Notes: generated by a model from the letters alone, not told the origin. Positions 1 to 16,979 are shown, numbered from the stretch's first letter. The stretch is 64,000 bases of DNA from Mesostigma viride (GCA_009746045.1 RPFO01000595.1:1130021-1194020), one strand, 5' to 3'. A program made the numbers and translations.

Positions 1-501
1 GACATGATAGTGATACTAGTATCGAGTCCACTGATAAGGCCATCATGATTGAGCATTAGAATGTAACACCCCAATCCATCTATCAGTCTGCAAGTTTAGA
101 TACAAGAGCTCCATGGAAGGGATATCATGGCTTCTCGGTGACTGGGGTGGCCAGACAATATTAGCGACAATCTAGCTTTGTTCAATCGCAGAAAAACTGC
201 TCCCCCCCCCCTTTAATTATGCCCGAGCCTCCAGGGGTATGAATCTCTCTGCAACCGGGCCATTTCCGTACAACTAAGACAAATGCCCCGGTGGAAGGTG
301 ACGGAGCGCTGCACTCAGCAGTGTAATCCACTATTCGTGCAGTGCCATTATGTCCCATTCTCTTTCAGCTTAGGTCACTACAGAGCTGCACCAAGGAATG
401 CCACCTTCCCCGCTTCTCCTGCAATTATAAAACAATCTTTACAAATTTCTCCAGACTAGGTCACCTTGAACATTTCGCGAAAGCGCAAGGTGCCGACTCA
501 C

Positions 502-6211
<5,710 letters not shown>

Positions 6212-7132
6212 CTTTTTCAGTCAAAACACACAACTACGACTCTGTTTTGCCTGCGTTACTCAAAATCCTGTATGCAGCGTCTACGAATCGAGAAGATTGG
6301 CCATGCCGGACGCTAAAGGAAGAGGTGTTGTGCACAATTCACAGTGCTGCGTGCAAGCACCTCAAAGCTCCCTTTGCTGTCACTTTGCCCCAGATTTTTT
6401 TGTCACAGAAATGAGAAAATTCTTATTTTGGGATCAGCACTATGTAATAATAATTGGCACGCTATGCTAATTTTACTCGTTGGGATAAAATCCCCCCCAT
6501 CTGGCGTGCGCCAGTACCTAAGCCTTACCGGTACATGTAGTAACCGGGTTTGTGACAGGGTTGTGACTTGTGACTTGTGAGCTGTGAGTTATGAGCTGTT
6601 GTCAGTTGAGACGTTGTGACGTTGTGACTCCTGGAGTGGACACTTGTAGTACTGTCGTAGCTTCTGCATGCCGGCACTCATGAGCTCAAGCGCAGACTTG
6701 CGCAGCGGCCTTGCAGTTGCAGCCTGCAGCTGTTGTACTTTCGTAGGAATAACGAAGTGCATATAATTATCACCTAACGGCCCACGGCGTAAGGAAAACT
6801 ACAGGCTAGGGCATATCCCCGCCGGCTAGTTGCCATATCGTCAACAGGCAGTCCTGAATTGTCGCAATTGAGCTTTTCTTGTCGGCAGACTTGATTAGGG
6901 TTGCTTGTTTGGCGCATGTTGGTTGTCTACCGTTGAACGCCAACATTCTCAATCTACGCTCGCCGCCGCACTTCCTGCATGACCGTAGCTTTTTTACCAA
7001 ACTGGGAGTGGATAACTTGAAATAAACCCCGTGCAGCGGTTCGGTGAAAAGGAGGCAACCTGTGTTTAAAGGAAGTAGGTACCCCATCGTCGGGGGGTAG
7101 ACCATCTGCGGTGATCTGTGCATAGATTAGAC
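6212..7132. promoter_or_regulatory. Divergent spacer between DNAAF4 and nusG
   Basis: These 921 bp separate two opposed ATGs, so both promoters and 5' UTRs must lie here or in unseen 5' exons. It has 'gttgtgacttgtgacttgtgagctgtgag' type direct repeats at 6550-6630. I see no convincing TATA box or ORF. Confidence 0.5.
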
Positions 7133-10100
7133 ATGGCGGCTTCTACAACAACTATCCGGCAAGGTATGAATATAGCAAGCCATCTAACGGCGGATGAATT
7201 TCCAGAAGCGGTATGCCGTGTTACTCAATTTTATGTAACAAGCGGGCTTGCCAAATTGTATAAAGTAGTCTGCCGCGCTTGTAATCTGCTGTCAGGGGTA
7301 TTTGGTCGCTGATCGTGGGGTATCCGGTAACTGCGTTAGCTGTGGAGTTTTCTCTCGCTGATACTGTGACTTTGCTAAGGTCATCAGCCCGCCCCCTCTG
7401 CCGCTGTCGGGGTTGTAGTGTCCAATTTTCTCGACCAGTATGGTTGCCACAGATGCTCTCTCCGGGCACAGTTGCTGTTAATCGAGCATTGCGTCTGTGG
7501 GCACGTTGCAATTGTTTCACGTCATGTTGCGGGCCATGCTCGCGCCTTGTCACGCGCGCCACTGCGGCTCCGTACTTCTTGACAAAAATTCGTGCAGCAT
7601 GACAGGCGTTCTAAAATGGCCGGAATTTCTTTGCCCGCATCCATGTGTCACATGCAGGGCTGTCCGCACTCTGCCAGCCGGTGTGCCAGCATTTCAGCTC
7701 ACCTCACGTATCGTCCGAGACACTGAACCACGCCCCCCGACCCTCTTCTCCGAAACCAAAGCCCGTTTGCGCCCAAAAGTCGGCGTTTATCGGCTCTCTC
7801 CCCCTCCCTGGGTCGCGAGGGCCCTCCTTTCACCCATCACACCGGCTCCGCCTCCCCAAGGTGCCAATTCTTGCTGCCGCCGCGGATGGCTCCAGCACGG
7901 GGACGGGTCCCAGCAGTAAACCCGCGGCCCTGCGCCGGAAAAAGTCCACCGCTACCGCCACCAGCGGTGCGGCATCGCCAGAATTAACCGCCTCCTCCAC
8001 GGGCGCCAGCATACCGGGCGCCCCGGCTCGTCGCGGCCGCAAGAAGAAAGTAGTGGAGGGGGCGGGCGAGGAGGGCGGGGATGCCAGCGAAGGCATGATG
8101 GACGGGTCGGGGGAGACCAAGGTGGAGCCCAGGAAAGCGGTGGCCAAGAAAGGGGGGAAGGCGAGGAAGGACGAGGCGGACAGGGGAATGATGGAGCGGC
8201 CGTCGTGGATTGACGACGACGATGCGGAGCCGCGGTGGTGGGTGTCTGGTGGACCCGTGTTTGTCTCGCGGTCTTGTTGTTGCGCGCGTCGTGCTCTCTC
8301 GCTCGTGATGGACCCGTGTTCGTGTCGCTCTCCTGTCGCTGTTTCCTCTCATCGCGCCACCGTTGTGTATCGCATTGTGCTATCGCAGGTATGTCGCGGC
8401 CGTCTTTGCCGGGTGGGAGCAGAAGCTCGCCAACACGTTCAACACGATGCTGTCGGACGATGCGCGCATGTCCCGCCTCATCCGCGAGGTGCTGGTGCCC
8501 ACGGTGCCCACGGGCAGGATGTGCAAGGTGCGTCCGGTATAAATAGATGCGCAAGGTGCGGCGATTTTGATAGGTATGCAAGATGGGGCAAGGTAGATTA
8601 ATAGATGTGCGAGCTGTGGCAGTTTGAAAAGACATGCATGGTGGGGCGATATGATATACGTTCAAGGCGTGGTGATATGAGTATATATGCACGGTGAGGC
8701 CGTACAAGTTGATCTGCGTGTGTTGATCTGAATCTGTGGTTATATATACGTTCAAGGCGTGGTGATATGAGTATATATGCACGGTGAGGCCGTACAAGTT
8801 GATCTGCGTGTGTTGATCTGAATCTGTGGTTATATATACGTTCAAGGCGTGGTGATATGAGTATATATGCAAGGTGAGGCCATACAAGTTGATCTGCGTG
8901 TGTTGATCTGAATCTGTGGTTATATATGGATGGAAAGCAAGGTGCGGTCATATAATGGGATTGTAGTGAATGCATGGGTGGATGTAAGCAGCCTCCAAGC
9001 CCAAACCAGTGATTTCATTTCCTAGCAAGTGAAACGTGTCTCTGCAGTCTGCAAGTTCTTCCGTGGCCATGAGCCACATATCCCGAAAACAGTAGTTCTG
9101 GTCGCACACTGTAACCGAGAATAGTGTATCTAGTACATCTTCATGTACTAGTATATACTGCAGATCTATCTAGTATCAAGGATCTAGTATGTTCAGAATC
9201 CCCATAATAGGTGGTCCTCCGTAGTTTGCCATCATAAGGGCCTTTCCACATTTGCTGCCGTCCAGGCGCGAATTGGGAGGACTCGGATTGGTCCAGGCCG
9301 GAAAAATAGGTTCGAGGTTTATTTGGCGCGGTGAAATAGCGGTGAACTGATCGGGACCTCCTTTCCACAGCCAGATCCGGTCCGTACCGTCCTGGCGCTT
9401 TCCCCGCCGGTTTCAACAACTCGATCTACCTTTCTTGACCCTAATTCTGATCGGAACTGGCCGGAACTGCTTTTTTGCAGTTCCGGGAGTTCCACCCCAG
9501 TTCCGGTCGAAATTAGAGGTCGCGACCTAATTGGACGGTCGACTGTGGAAACCTCTAGTTCCGGAACCGGCCGAATTAGGACGCTCGCTGCCCGGAACTG
9601 ACGAATGTGGAAAGGGCCTAAGTGTTTGATGTATCGCATTGTCATCATCTTTACTGTAGTGCTCTTTTATTTTGTACACCGGGGTGGGGAACGCTGTTTC
9701 CCTATCCGCATCAGTGTGCTAGCTCGGCGGGGGGTATCTGCGCTGGTATGCAACACGGGTACGAAAGTGATCTCCACCAGCCCCGGATTTCAAGCCGCCA
9801 GTTTCAGATGGCAGCTCTCCCATTCTCTTCTGCATGCGCACACACACATGTTCTTCTCACCCGGTCTCGGAGTCCCGCAGGGTGGATGCAGCCCATGCAT
9901 CTTTCGCTTACTATCTACTACTTTATAGTTTATATTTGCTACTAAATATACTCCCGTATTGTTTATATTTCGTTTACTATCTACTACTTTATAGTTTATA
10001 TTTGCTACTATGTATACTCCCGTATTGTTTATATTTCGTTTACTATCTACTACTTTATAGTTTATATTTGCTATTATGTATACTCCCATATTGTTTATAT

Positions 10101-10549
10101 TTCGTTTACTATATACTACTTTATAGTTTATATTTGCTACTATGTATACTCCCATATTGTTCATATTTCGTTTACGATGTATTGCTGTCATGGCTGCTGC
10201 ATTCCGTTGTTTGACTTCCCTACCCGCCAGGACGGGCGCCCCTCCAAGGCGGTCCGCAAGCTCATGCCTGGCTATGTGCTCTTCCGCTGCGCGCTCACGC
10301 GTGAGTCGCGCAAGTACATCACGGACGTGGACGGCGTGATGGACTTTGTGGGGGCGCGCAAGTCGACGGGGTACATGTACGTGGTGGGGGTGGGGATATT
10401 TGTGCGTGGTGGGGGTGGGGAACGGTAGTGTAGTCAGGTTGGGGCATGATGCGTTTGGGATGCGGGTCGCTCACGTACATCACCGACGTGGACGGAGTGG
10501 TGGAGTGACAGGTGGTGTGCGATGGCATCAGCTTGTGCATCAAATGGCA

Positions 10550-10628
<79 letters not shown>

Positions 10629-12048
10629 TGCATGTACCTGTGATTCGGTGTCTGTGGCGTTCGCATGCATGCTTGCATCCGTGGCACGTGGCAAGTGGCT
10701 GCGTTATTGACCTGAGGCATGCGCGTGCTGTAAATGAAGGCGGGTTGCATGAACGTGCACACTTCACCTGTGGTGTGCTCATGCACGTTATTCCGTGATC
10801 GCAGTGTGCCTGTGCACTCCATCGTGCACGCCAAGTCGTTGACCAGTGGCGTGCGCGAGCATACGTGCATCTGTGCCCTGTTGCGTGCATAAACTAGCTT
10901 GTTTTTGTGCCGAGCGTGAGCACAATCATGAATGTGTGTGTGAAGTCGATGGTCGTGCCGTGTGCCAGCATGACTCTAAATCTTTGCCTGGGCTATGGTT
11001 GCGTGCGCGTGCATGCTTGCACAAGACTGTGCCGTGCGCGAGCACATATTTGTAATATCCGTGCAGTATATTATATAAATGTCTCTGTGCCGTGTGCGAG
11101 CAGTTCCTACGAGACGCTACCCCGCCCCCTGAGCGACGCGGAGGTGGCGCACCTATTCCAGCTGATGGAGGAGGGCAAGCGCGTGAGCGAGGCGCCGCGC
11201 TTCCCTCTTGCGGTCAACGATGTGATCGAGGTCACGGACGGGCCGTTCAAGGAGTTTGCGGGGGAAATTGTGGAGGTCTACCCCAAGGAGAACAAAGTGA
11301 GCGGTCATTTTTGTTTCGTGGTTTACGGGAACGGTTTTTATTGCAGGGTGAGCTGGGGACATTGTGGAGGTGAACCCAAAGGAGAGCAAGGTCAATGGAC
11401 GAAGGCGATTTGGGGTCTCATGCAGGGTGAGAATACATTTCTAGCTTTTGGTCCATGGGCGTCCCTTACTGGCGGGTTTGCAATATAGGAGGTGATACGG
11501 GGTTGGTAATATGGGGTTTGTCATACGGGGGGTTCATGGCTGGAGGCGTGTCTGAAGGAGAACAAGTTTTGCGGTTCTTTTGTTAAAGTGAGACAACTAT
11601 TCCTGGACGCATGGCATTTGAATAGTATACAATTTTAGCAGTTCGATTATAGACTAGGCAGGAGTGACTGTGGAGGTCCATCGAATGAGACATCAGTATG
11701 AAAAAGAAGAAAAGGAAGAGGAGATGCGGTCCTGGATCACGGTACATGGGGACGATGGCATTGTGGGGTAGCACAGGTCGGCGGTTGGGTGGGGGATGGT
11801 GTTATGTTGGCATGCATTCCATTGATCCCCCCATCACCGCCTTCTGCGCCGTATCCGTCTTAGCACGTGCTTCAATTGTCTTGATCACCGCCTGGGGCGC
11901 CTTATCTGTCTCCTGACAAGACATCCGATCTTGTATGCATCGGCCTCTTCCGTTGTTGCAGGTGAAGGCGATCCTGTCGATATTCGGGCGGGACACGCCT
12001 GTAGAGCTCGCGGTGGATGCCTGCCGCAAGCGCAGCGCGGTTGTGTAG
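7133..12048 (+). CDS. nusG: NusG-type transcription elongation factor, probably plastid-targeted (pTAC13-like)
   Basis: Six exons: 7133-7163, 7658-8237, 8389-8527, 10231-10380 (or 10370), 11114-11296 (or from 11104) and 11962-12048 (TAG). Phases agree at every junction; the exon 4/5 boundary has two in-frame solutions. The protein is about 389 aa. Residues 1-90 are Ser/Ala/Pro/Arg-rich like a transit peptide, and 90-200 are basic/acidic low complexity with RRGRKKK. The NGN domain begins at about 203 with PRWYVAAVFAGWEQKLA and continues with KLMPGYVLFRC and a DGVMDFVGARKS segment. The KOW domain at about 334-385 has VTDGPFKEFAGEIVEV and ILSIFGRDTPVEL. NusG binds RNA polymerase and acts in elongation/antitermination; pTAC13 is the plant plastid homologue. 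The start MAASTTTIRQ is chosen because it joins in phase to exon 2. Targeting is inferred. Confidence 0.88.
8650..8930. repeat. 90-bp tandem repeat, about 3 copies, nusG intron 3
   Basis: 'tatacgttcaaggcgtgg' recurs at 8655, 8745 and 8835. Because the period is divisible by three, false ORFs stay open on the minus strand. Confidence 0.95.
9237..9618. mobile_element. MITE (non-autonomous DNA transposon) in nusG intron 3
   Basis: Terminal inverted repeats of about 15 bp (GGGCCTTTCCACATT on the left against GGCCCTTTCCACATT from the right, one mismatch) bound 382 bp. A TA dinucleotide flanks each side, as expected for a TA target duplication. The interior is rich in CCGGAACTG-type inverted motifs and has no transposase. 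Confidence 0.72.
9905..10170. repeat. 66-bp tandem repeat, 4 copies, nusG intron 3
   Basis: 'cgtttactatctactacttt' starts at 9905, 9971, 10037 and 10103, with the start of a fifth copy at 10169. The 22-codon period keeps frames open on both strands. Confidence 0.95.
10551..10627. repeat. (TG)n microsatellite, nusG intron 4
   Basis: About 38 uninterrupted TG units. Confidence 0.97.
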
Positions 12049-12135
12049 TCCTCTCCACACATGGTTGCCCCTCACTAGAAGTTTCCACTAGAGTACCCAC
12101 ATTTTCAGCTCCCCCCCATACTAGGCCCATCGGGG

Positions 12136-12182
12136 TGAATACTCGGTGACTCCCCAACGGGAGCACGAGTTTTTAATTAATG
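12136..12182 (+). mobile_element. Family Y retroelement 3' end (solo tail)
   Basis: 'ggtgactccccaacgggagcacgagttt' followed by TTAATTAAT matches the end of the ORF1 element at 15,846. It lies about 90 bp past the nusG stop and could supply its 3' UTR. Confidence 0.65.
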
Positions 12183-12439
12183 CTAGACCCCCCCATATCC
12201 TAGACAGCTGTTTCTTATTGTCTAATGAATTGATTTCGATTTGGGAGATACGGAGCATGTTCACCTTCAGGATGCGGACCACTTTCTTTTATCAATCCTA
12301 GCTTGCCCCGCTTGGCAGCTGGGGTGTGCTCATGTGGCTTCTCAGTGAATGGAAAAAGATGCAGGATAAGGCATGCCCCGGGCCGAGCGCGGCCGTGGCG
12401 CCACCCGTGGACCTTCTGGGATAGGCTAGGCATGGATAT

Positions 12440-12690
12440 GTGTTACCCACGTCGCGATGGGCTCACGCCAGGGCAGCCCCCTGGCATGCCTGTCATCTGG
12501 AGGCAGATGGTCCGCAAGGATAGTTGGCAGGATTCATTCATGAAGGAGAATTCATGAAGGAGACCAACCCCAAGTTTAGTGGGGGCTCCGCGTGTGACCA
12601 AGTATGGCCTTCGAAGTGATTCGGGCCGTGGTGCCCACAACCCCGTAACTAGGTCTTAGATGGCCAGCTCCCTCCCTCGCATCGCATCCC
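12440..12690 (+). mobile_element. LINE family X, ORF2 C-terminal relic and start of 3' UTR
   Basis: PVIWRQMVRKDSWQDSF parallels VIWKKMMDKAKWARSEDKK at 17,210. It is followed, with frame damage, by the 'tgaccaagtatgg.cttc' to 'gtgcccacaaccccgtaactaggtc' segment also present at 27,486-27,590 and at the window end. The expected 'ccattccatcccatg' is replaced by the satellite that starts at 12,685. Confidence 0.65.
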
Positions 12691-13870
12691 ATCCCATCCC
12701 ATCCCATCCCATCCCATCCCATCCCATCCCATCCCATCCCATCCCATCCCATCCCATCCCATCCCATCCCATCCCACCTATCCCATCCCATCCCATCCCA
12801 TCCCATCCCATCCCATCCCATCCCATCCCATCCCATCCCATCCCATCCCATCCCATCCCATCCCATCCCATCCCATCCCATCCCATCCCATCCCATCCCA
12901 TCCCATCCCATCCCATCCCATCCCATCCCATCCCATCCCATCCCATCCCATCCCATCCCATCCCATCCCATCCCATCCCATCCCATCCCATCCCATCCCA
13001 TCCCATCCCATCCCATCCCATCCCATCCCATCCCATCCCATCCCATCCCATCCCATCCCATCCCATCCCATCCCATCCCATCCCATCCCATCCCATCCCA
13101 TCCCATCCCATCCCATCCCATCCCATCCCATCCCATCCCATCCCATCCCATCCCATCCCATCCCATCCCATCCCATCCCATCCCATCCCATCCCATCCCA
13201 TCCCATCCCATCCCATCCCATCCCATCCCATCCCATCCCATCCCATCCCATCCCATCCCATCCCATCCCATCCCATCCCATCCCATCCCATCCCATCCCA
13301 TCCCATCCCATCCCATCCCATCCCATCCCATCCCATCCCATCCCATCCCATCCCATCCCATCCCATCCCATCCCATCCCATCCCATCCCATCCCATCCCA
13401 TCCCATCCCATCCCATCCCATCCCATCCCATCCCATCCCATCCCATCCCATCCCATCCCATCCCATCCCATCCCATCCCATCCCATCCCATCCCATCCCA
13501 TCCCATCCCATCCCATCCCATCCCATCCCATCCCATCCCATCCCATCCCATCCCATCCCATCCCATCCCATCCCATCCCATCCCATCCCATCCCATCCCA
13601 TCCCATCCCATCCCATCCCATCCCATCCCATCCCATCCCATCCCATCCCATCCCATCCCATCCCATCCCATCCCATCCCATCCCATCCCATCCCATCCCA
13701 TCCCATCCCATCCCATCCCATCCCATCCCATCCCATCCCATCCCATCGCATCCCATCCCATCCCATCCCATCCCATCCCATCCCATCCCATCCCATCCCA
13801 TCCCATCCCATCCCATCCCATCCCATCCCATCCCATCCCATCCCATCCCATCCCATCCCATCCCATCCCA
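12685..13870. repeat. (ATCCC)n pentanucleotide satellite, left block, about 237 units
   Basis: Almost pure CCCAT repeats, interrupted only at about 12,776 ('cctat') and 13,747 ('cgcat'). The long MGWDG/IPSHP frames are artefacts of this array. Confidence 0.98.
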
Positions 13871-15846
13871 GGCAGAGTGCTTCGAAAATGGCTGACGGCG
13901 GTATGGCTGACGGCGGAGTTCAGATCTTTTGCGTCTGAGCCCCAAATTCGGTCAGACCACTTGCATTCGATGCGCCTTTCTAAGACGCACTTGCCAGTAT
14001 AAACGGTTACGGCTGCCACGCAGTACAGACAAAGTTACGCACGTGACCAGCTATGACGACTACCAAAGCAAAACGAGGGCTGGAAAAGGAGCTGGCACAG
14101 CTTCCCAGCGCCCAGCCCAACCCTCTCGCCCTCGCCATTGTTCAGCCGCCAGGCTTACCCGCCAAACCCTCGCCAAGCGCCTCGCCTGAGCCCAAGAAAC
14201 CATGCCACGATCGCCACAAATGGAGCAAATTCTTGCCCGGCGACGGAATGTTCTCCCTCCTCGAGTGGCAGCAGCTGTCGCCGCAGGAAGTCGTCGAAGT
14301 TCTCCAGTTCCTCACACAGGAGCGGAAGCTCTTTGTGCCCTGGAGAGGGAGGGCGGCTATCGACTACCGCGACACGTCCTGGCTCTACACCTGTGCCGAA
14401 TCCCGCCAACGCGAGTCTATCTTGACCAGCTACTACCAGCGCAGCTTCGGCGCCATCCACAGAGAACTTTGGAACGCACTCAACGCCCCAGCCCCCGCAC
14501 AGCCGGCAGCCCCATCGGCTTCCTCCCTCTGCAAGGATGACATCCGCGCAGTGCTGGAGGAGCACGTGACCTGGCCGCTGGCCGAGAAGATGACCTCGCT
14601 GAACACCACGCTCAACACGGTCGAGGCCCGGGTCTCCAACGTGGAAACCAAGGTCGTCCACAAGCTACAACCACAGTTCACGGCGCTACACACCGCGGCG
14701 CAGGCTTCGGAAACGCATGCTGCACTTGTCTCTCGCCTTAACCAGGTGGAAGGCAAGTGCGGCGTGCTCATGAAGAAGCTTGAGGCCATCACCGCCCACA
14801 CCGAGGCCCTGGCCACACAGGTCCCAAAGCTAGCGGAGCAGACGGCCACCATTGCCTCCCAGCCACCCCGGCAGGATGCTGGTGACCTCCCGCTCTCCTA
14901 CGCGGACCTGCTGCGGACAGCGACCGCCTCCACCACCGACGCCATCGCCACGAAGCTCCAGGAGCTGGAGGACCACCGCCAGGCCCAGCAACGGGAGGTC
15001 ACCGATCGCGCTCGCCGCGAGTGCCGAGTGGTGCTACGTCGCTTCCCCCAGAAGCCAGGTGAGACGTCAACCTCCCTTGCTGACGAGATCAAGAACAGCT
15101 TCTTACCCTCATGGGCCTGGTAGGTGAGGTAGAACTGCGTGGGTGCCACCGCCTTCCCCACTCACGGGACAAGGCGGCCACCCCACCAGTCCTGCTCACC
15201 TTCCTCTCCCCTGAGGATAAGCAGCGGTTCCTCTCTCGTCGCAAGCGGTTGCACGACCTCACCTGGACGCTGGATGACGACCTAACCCCCGCTCAGCAAC
15301 AGCAGCGACGCGACCTGTGGCCGGAATACCTCCGCCATAAGCAGGACCCCCAGAAGCCCAAGGTGTACTGGAGGGGCGGGGACCTGATGATCAACCACAA
15401 GATGTGGACGCCCCCAGCGGGCTAGAATAGCAATAGCCCTAGCTTGTAACCATTGGAGTCACTGTCGCTAAGGCAGCCATGCCTAGAATGTTTGCCTAGC
15501 TGTGCCAACAAACCTAGTCACGTGCCGCCAACGCACGGTACACAACCAGCCATAGCCTTAGCCTAGTTCTAGTACAGCCATGCTACGCCCTGGCTATGTT
15601 CAGATTACTTGCCCACGCTCCTTGCTATGACATGCTCACACGGGTCTTATTGCACCCACAGTTTGCCGGATCGTTAGCCTGTCCTTTAGCTAGCCGCGCC
15701 CGATTGCAGCTGTGGCATGCCTTTGGCATGAAGGAGACTGGGGGTCTCTGCCCTTTCTCCTGTAGTGCACACACAGGGATTAAAAGCACTTCGGTGCTCC
15801 GTGACTCCCCAACGGGAGCACGAGTTTAATTAATTAATTAATTAAT
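13871..15846 (+). mobile_element. ORF1-only (HAL1-like) LINE derivative inserted in the satellite
   Basis: The same (ATCCC)n satellite bounds it on both sides. It contains a 5' leader of about 180 bp, an ORF1 region (14,053-15,425) and a 420-bp 3' UTR ending in the family Y hairpin and a TTAATTAA tail. No reverse transcriptase, endonuclease or ORF2 remnant is present. The layout resembles mammalian HAL1, which carries L1 ORF1 and 3' UTR without ORF2. Confidence 0.75.
14053..15425 (+). pseudogene. LINE ORF1p-like protein, split by a frameshift near 15,105
   Basis: The first part (14,053-15,123, 356 aa) begins MTTTKAKRGLEKELAQ and has a proline-rich region at 20-55. Residues about 170-290 form a long coiled coil (heptad-like stretches TLNTVEARVSNVETK, LNQVEGKCGVLMKKLEAI). 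An RRM-like strand, RRECRVVLRRFPQ, follows. The rest lies in another frame from about 15,111 (MGLVGEVELRGCHRL, then VLLTFLSPEDKQRFLSRRK) and ends at TAG 15,425. Together the order is coiled coil, RRM-like, C-terminal domain, as in L1/Tx1-type ORF1 RNA-binding proteins that trimerise and act as nucleic-acid chaperones. One extra base near 'ttaccctcatggg' would restore the frame, so this is a mutation, a sequencing indel or a programmed shift. Confidence 0.75.
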
Positions 15847-16220
15847 CCCATCCCATCCCATCCCATCCCATCCCATCCCATCCCATCCCATCCCATCCCA
15901 TCCCATCCCATCCCATCCCATCCCATCCCATCCCATCCCATCCCATCCCATCCCATCCCATCCCATCCCATCCCATCCCATCCCATCCCATCCCATCCCA
16001 TCCCATCCCATCCCATCCCATCCCATCCCATCCCATCCCATCCCATCCCATCCCATCCCATCCCATCCCATCCCATCCCATCCCATCCCATCCCATCCCA
16101 TCCCATCCCATCCCATCCCATCCCATCCCATCCCATCCCATCCCATCCCATCCCATCCCATCCCATCCCATCCCATCCCATCCCATCCCATCCCATCCCA
16201 TCCCATCCCATCCCATCCCA
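15847..16220. repeat. (ATCCC)n satellite, right block, about 75 units
   Basis: Continues the left block on the other side of the ORF1-only element, in the same orientation. Confidence 0.98.
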
Positions 16221-16285
16221 CTCCACTCGACTGAGGACTTATGCTCACGTAACGCTGTTACGTGTTAATAAATTAAGTAATTAAT
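16221..16285 (+). mobile_element. LINE family X 3' terminus (right end of the satellite-bearing copy)
   Basis: 'ctgaggacttatgctcacg' continues the family X 3' UTR that was interrupted at 12,685. It ends with the hairpin CACGTAAC-GCT-GTTACGTG (16,246-16,264) and a TTAATAAATTAAG-type tail. Confidence 0.8.
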
Positions 16286-16404
16286 GCAGGATTAGCTAGC
16301 ATGGCATCAGGTGTATTGGAGGCCAACAGGGGCAAAAAGATGCTTTGCACTTAGACATTAGCAAACTTTGCCTTGACTGTAGGAGAAAACAAGTGGATAC
16401 TACG

Positions 16405-16545
16405 TATAACCGTCTGGCAAGTATTCATCATCCTGAACGACTCGAACACGCGGACAAGATAACGGCAGGCTCGAGCTACCATGGTCCGGATTCTCCCGTT
16501 TTCTGGCCTGCGCTGGTTGTCTCCTTGATACAGCTGGAAAGAAGT
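16405..16545 (-). repeat. Dispersed repeat W, inverted relative to 38,402-38,525
   Basis: About 110 bp ('tcatcatcctgaacgactcg' through 'gcgctggttgtctccttgata') recurs in reverse complement at 38,402-38,525 with few differences. It has no coding capacity. Confidence 0.85.
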
Positions 16546-16619
16546 ACCTAGAACATGACACAAGGCTGTGCATGAGCTGCCATCACTGGAATTGGTCACC
16601 CCGCCCCCAATCCTGGAAT

Positions 16620-16777
16620 CTCAGCCGAGGATCAGCGCGAAAATCCCAATAAAAGATGGGAGGCATGTAGGAGTTAAAATTAATTTGAAATGCTGTACGC
16701 ACACCCCCGCTGCCAAGTCATTCGATCTCGCGAAGGTAGTGGCGCGGGGCCAGGTGCAGCGCCTGGTGCAGTACGTG
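16620..16777 (+). other. Unidentified open segment with a good splice donor
   Basis: One frame stays open from about 16,625 and ends KSFDLAKVVARGQVQRLVQYV immediately before GTAAGT. It sits upstream of the LINE ORF2 relic and could be an exon or another LINE fragment. I do not recognise it. Confidence 0.3.
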
Positions 16778-16979
16778 GTAAGTCAATCCAAATAAAAAAG
16801 ATAATGAAGGTGCGGTTTCTGGGCTAAGTTTAGTGTTGCTTCGACTTCGCAGTTTTGAAGACTTGGGCTAGTTGTGTAAGGCAATTTTCCGTGTAGGATA
16901 TGCTGCCCATGTCCACAAGGAGGACTGTACCTCGGCATGCCACTTATCAAGGAGAAAACCAACGCTCTCAAGAAATCGG

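Noticed and set aside
8235-8546. Separate Arg/Ser-rich plus-strand ORF
   Set aside because: It crosses the nusG intron 2 boundary in a frame unlike the NGN domain, and is a shadow of exons 2-3.
12576-13945. Long MGWDG and IPSHP reading frames of more than 400 codons
   Set aside because: They are translations of the (ATCCC)n satellite. With no stop in any of three phases of a pentamer, the frames stay open on both strands.
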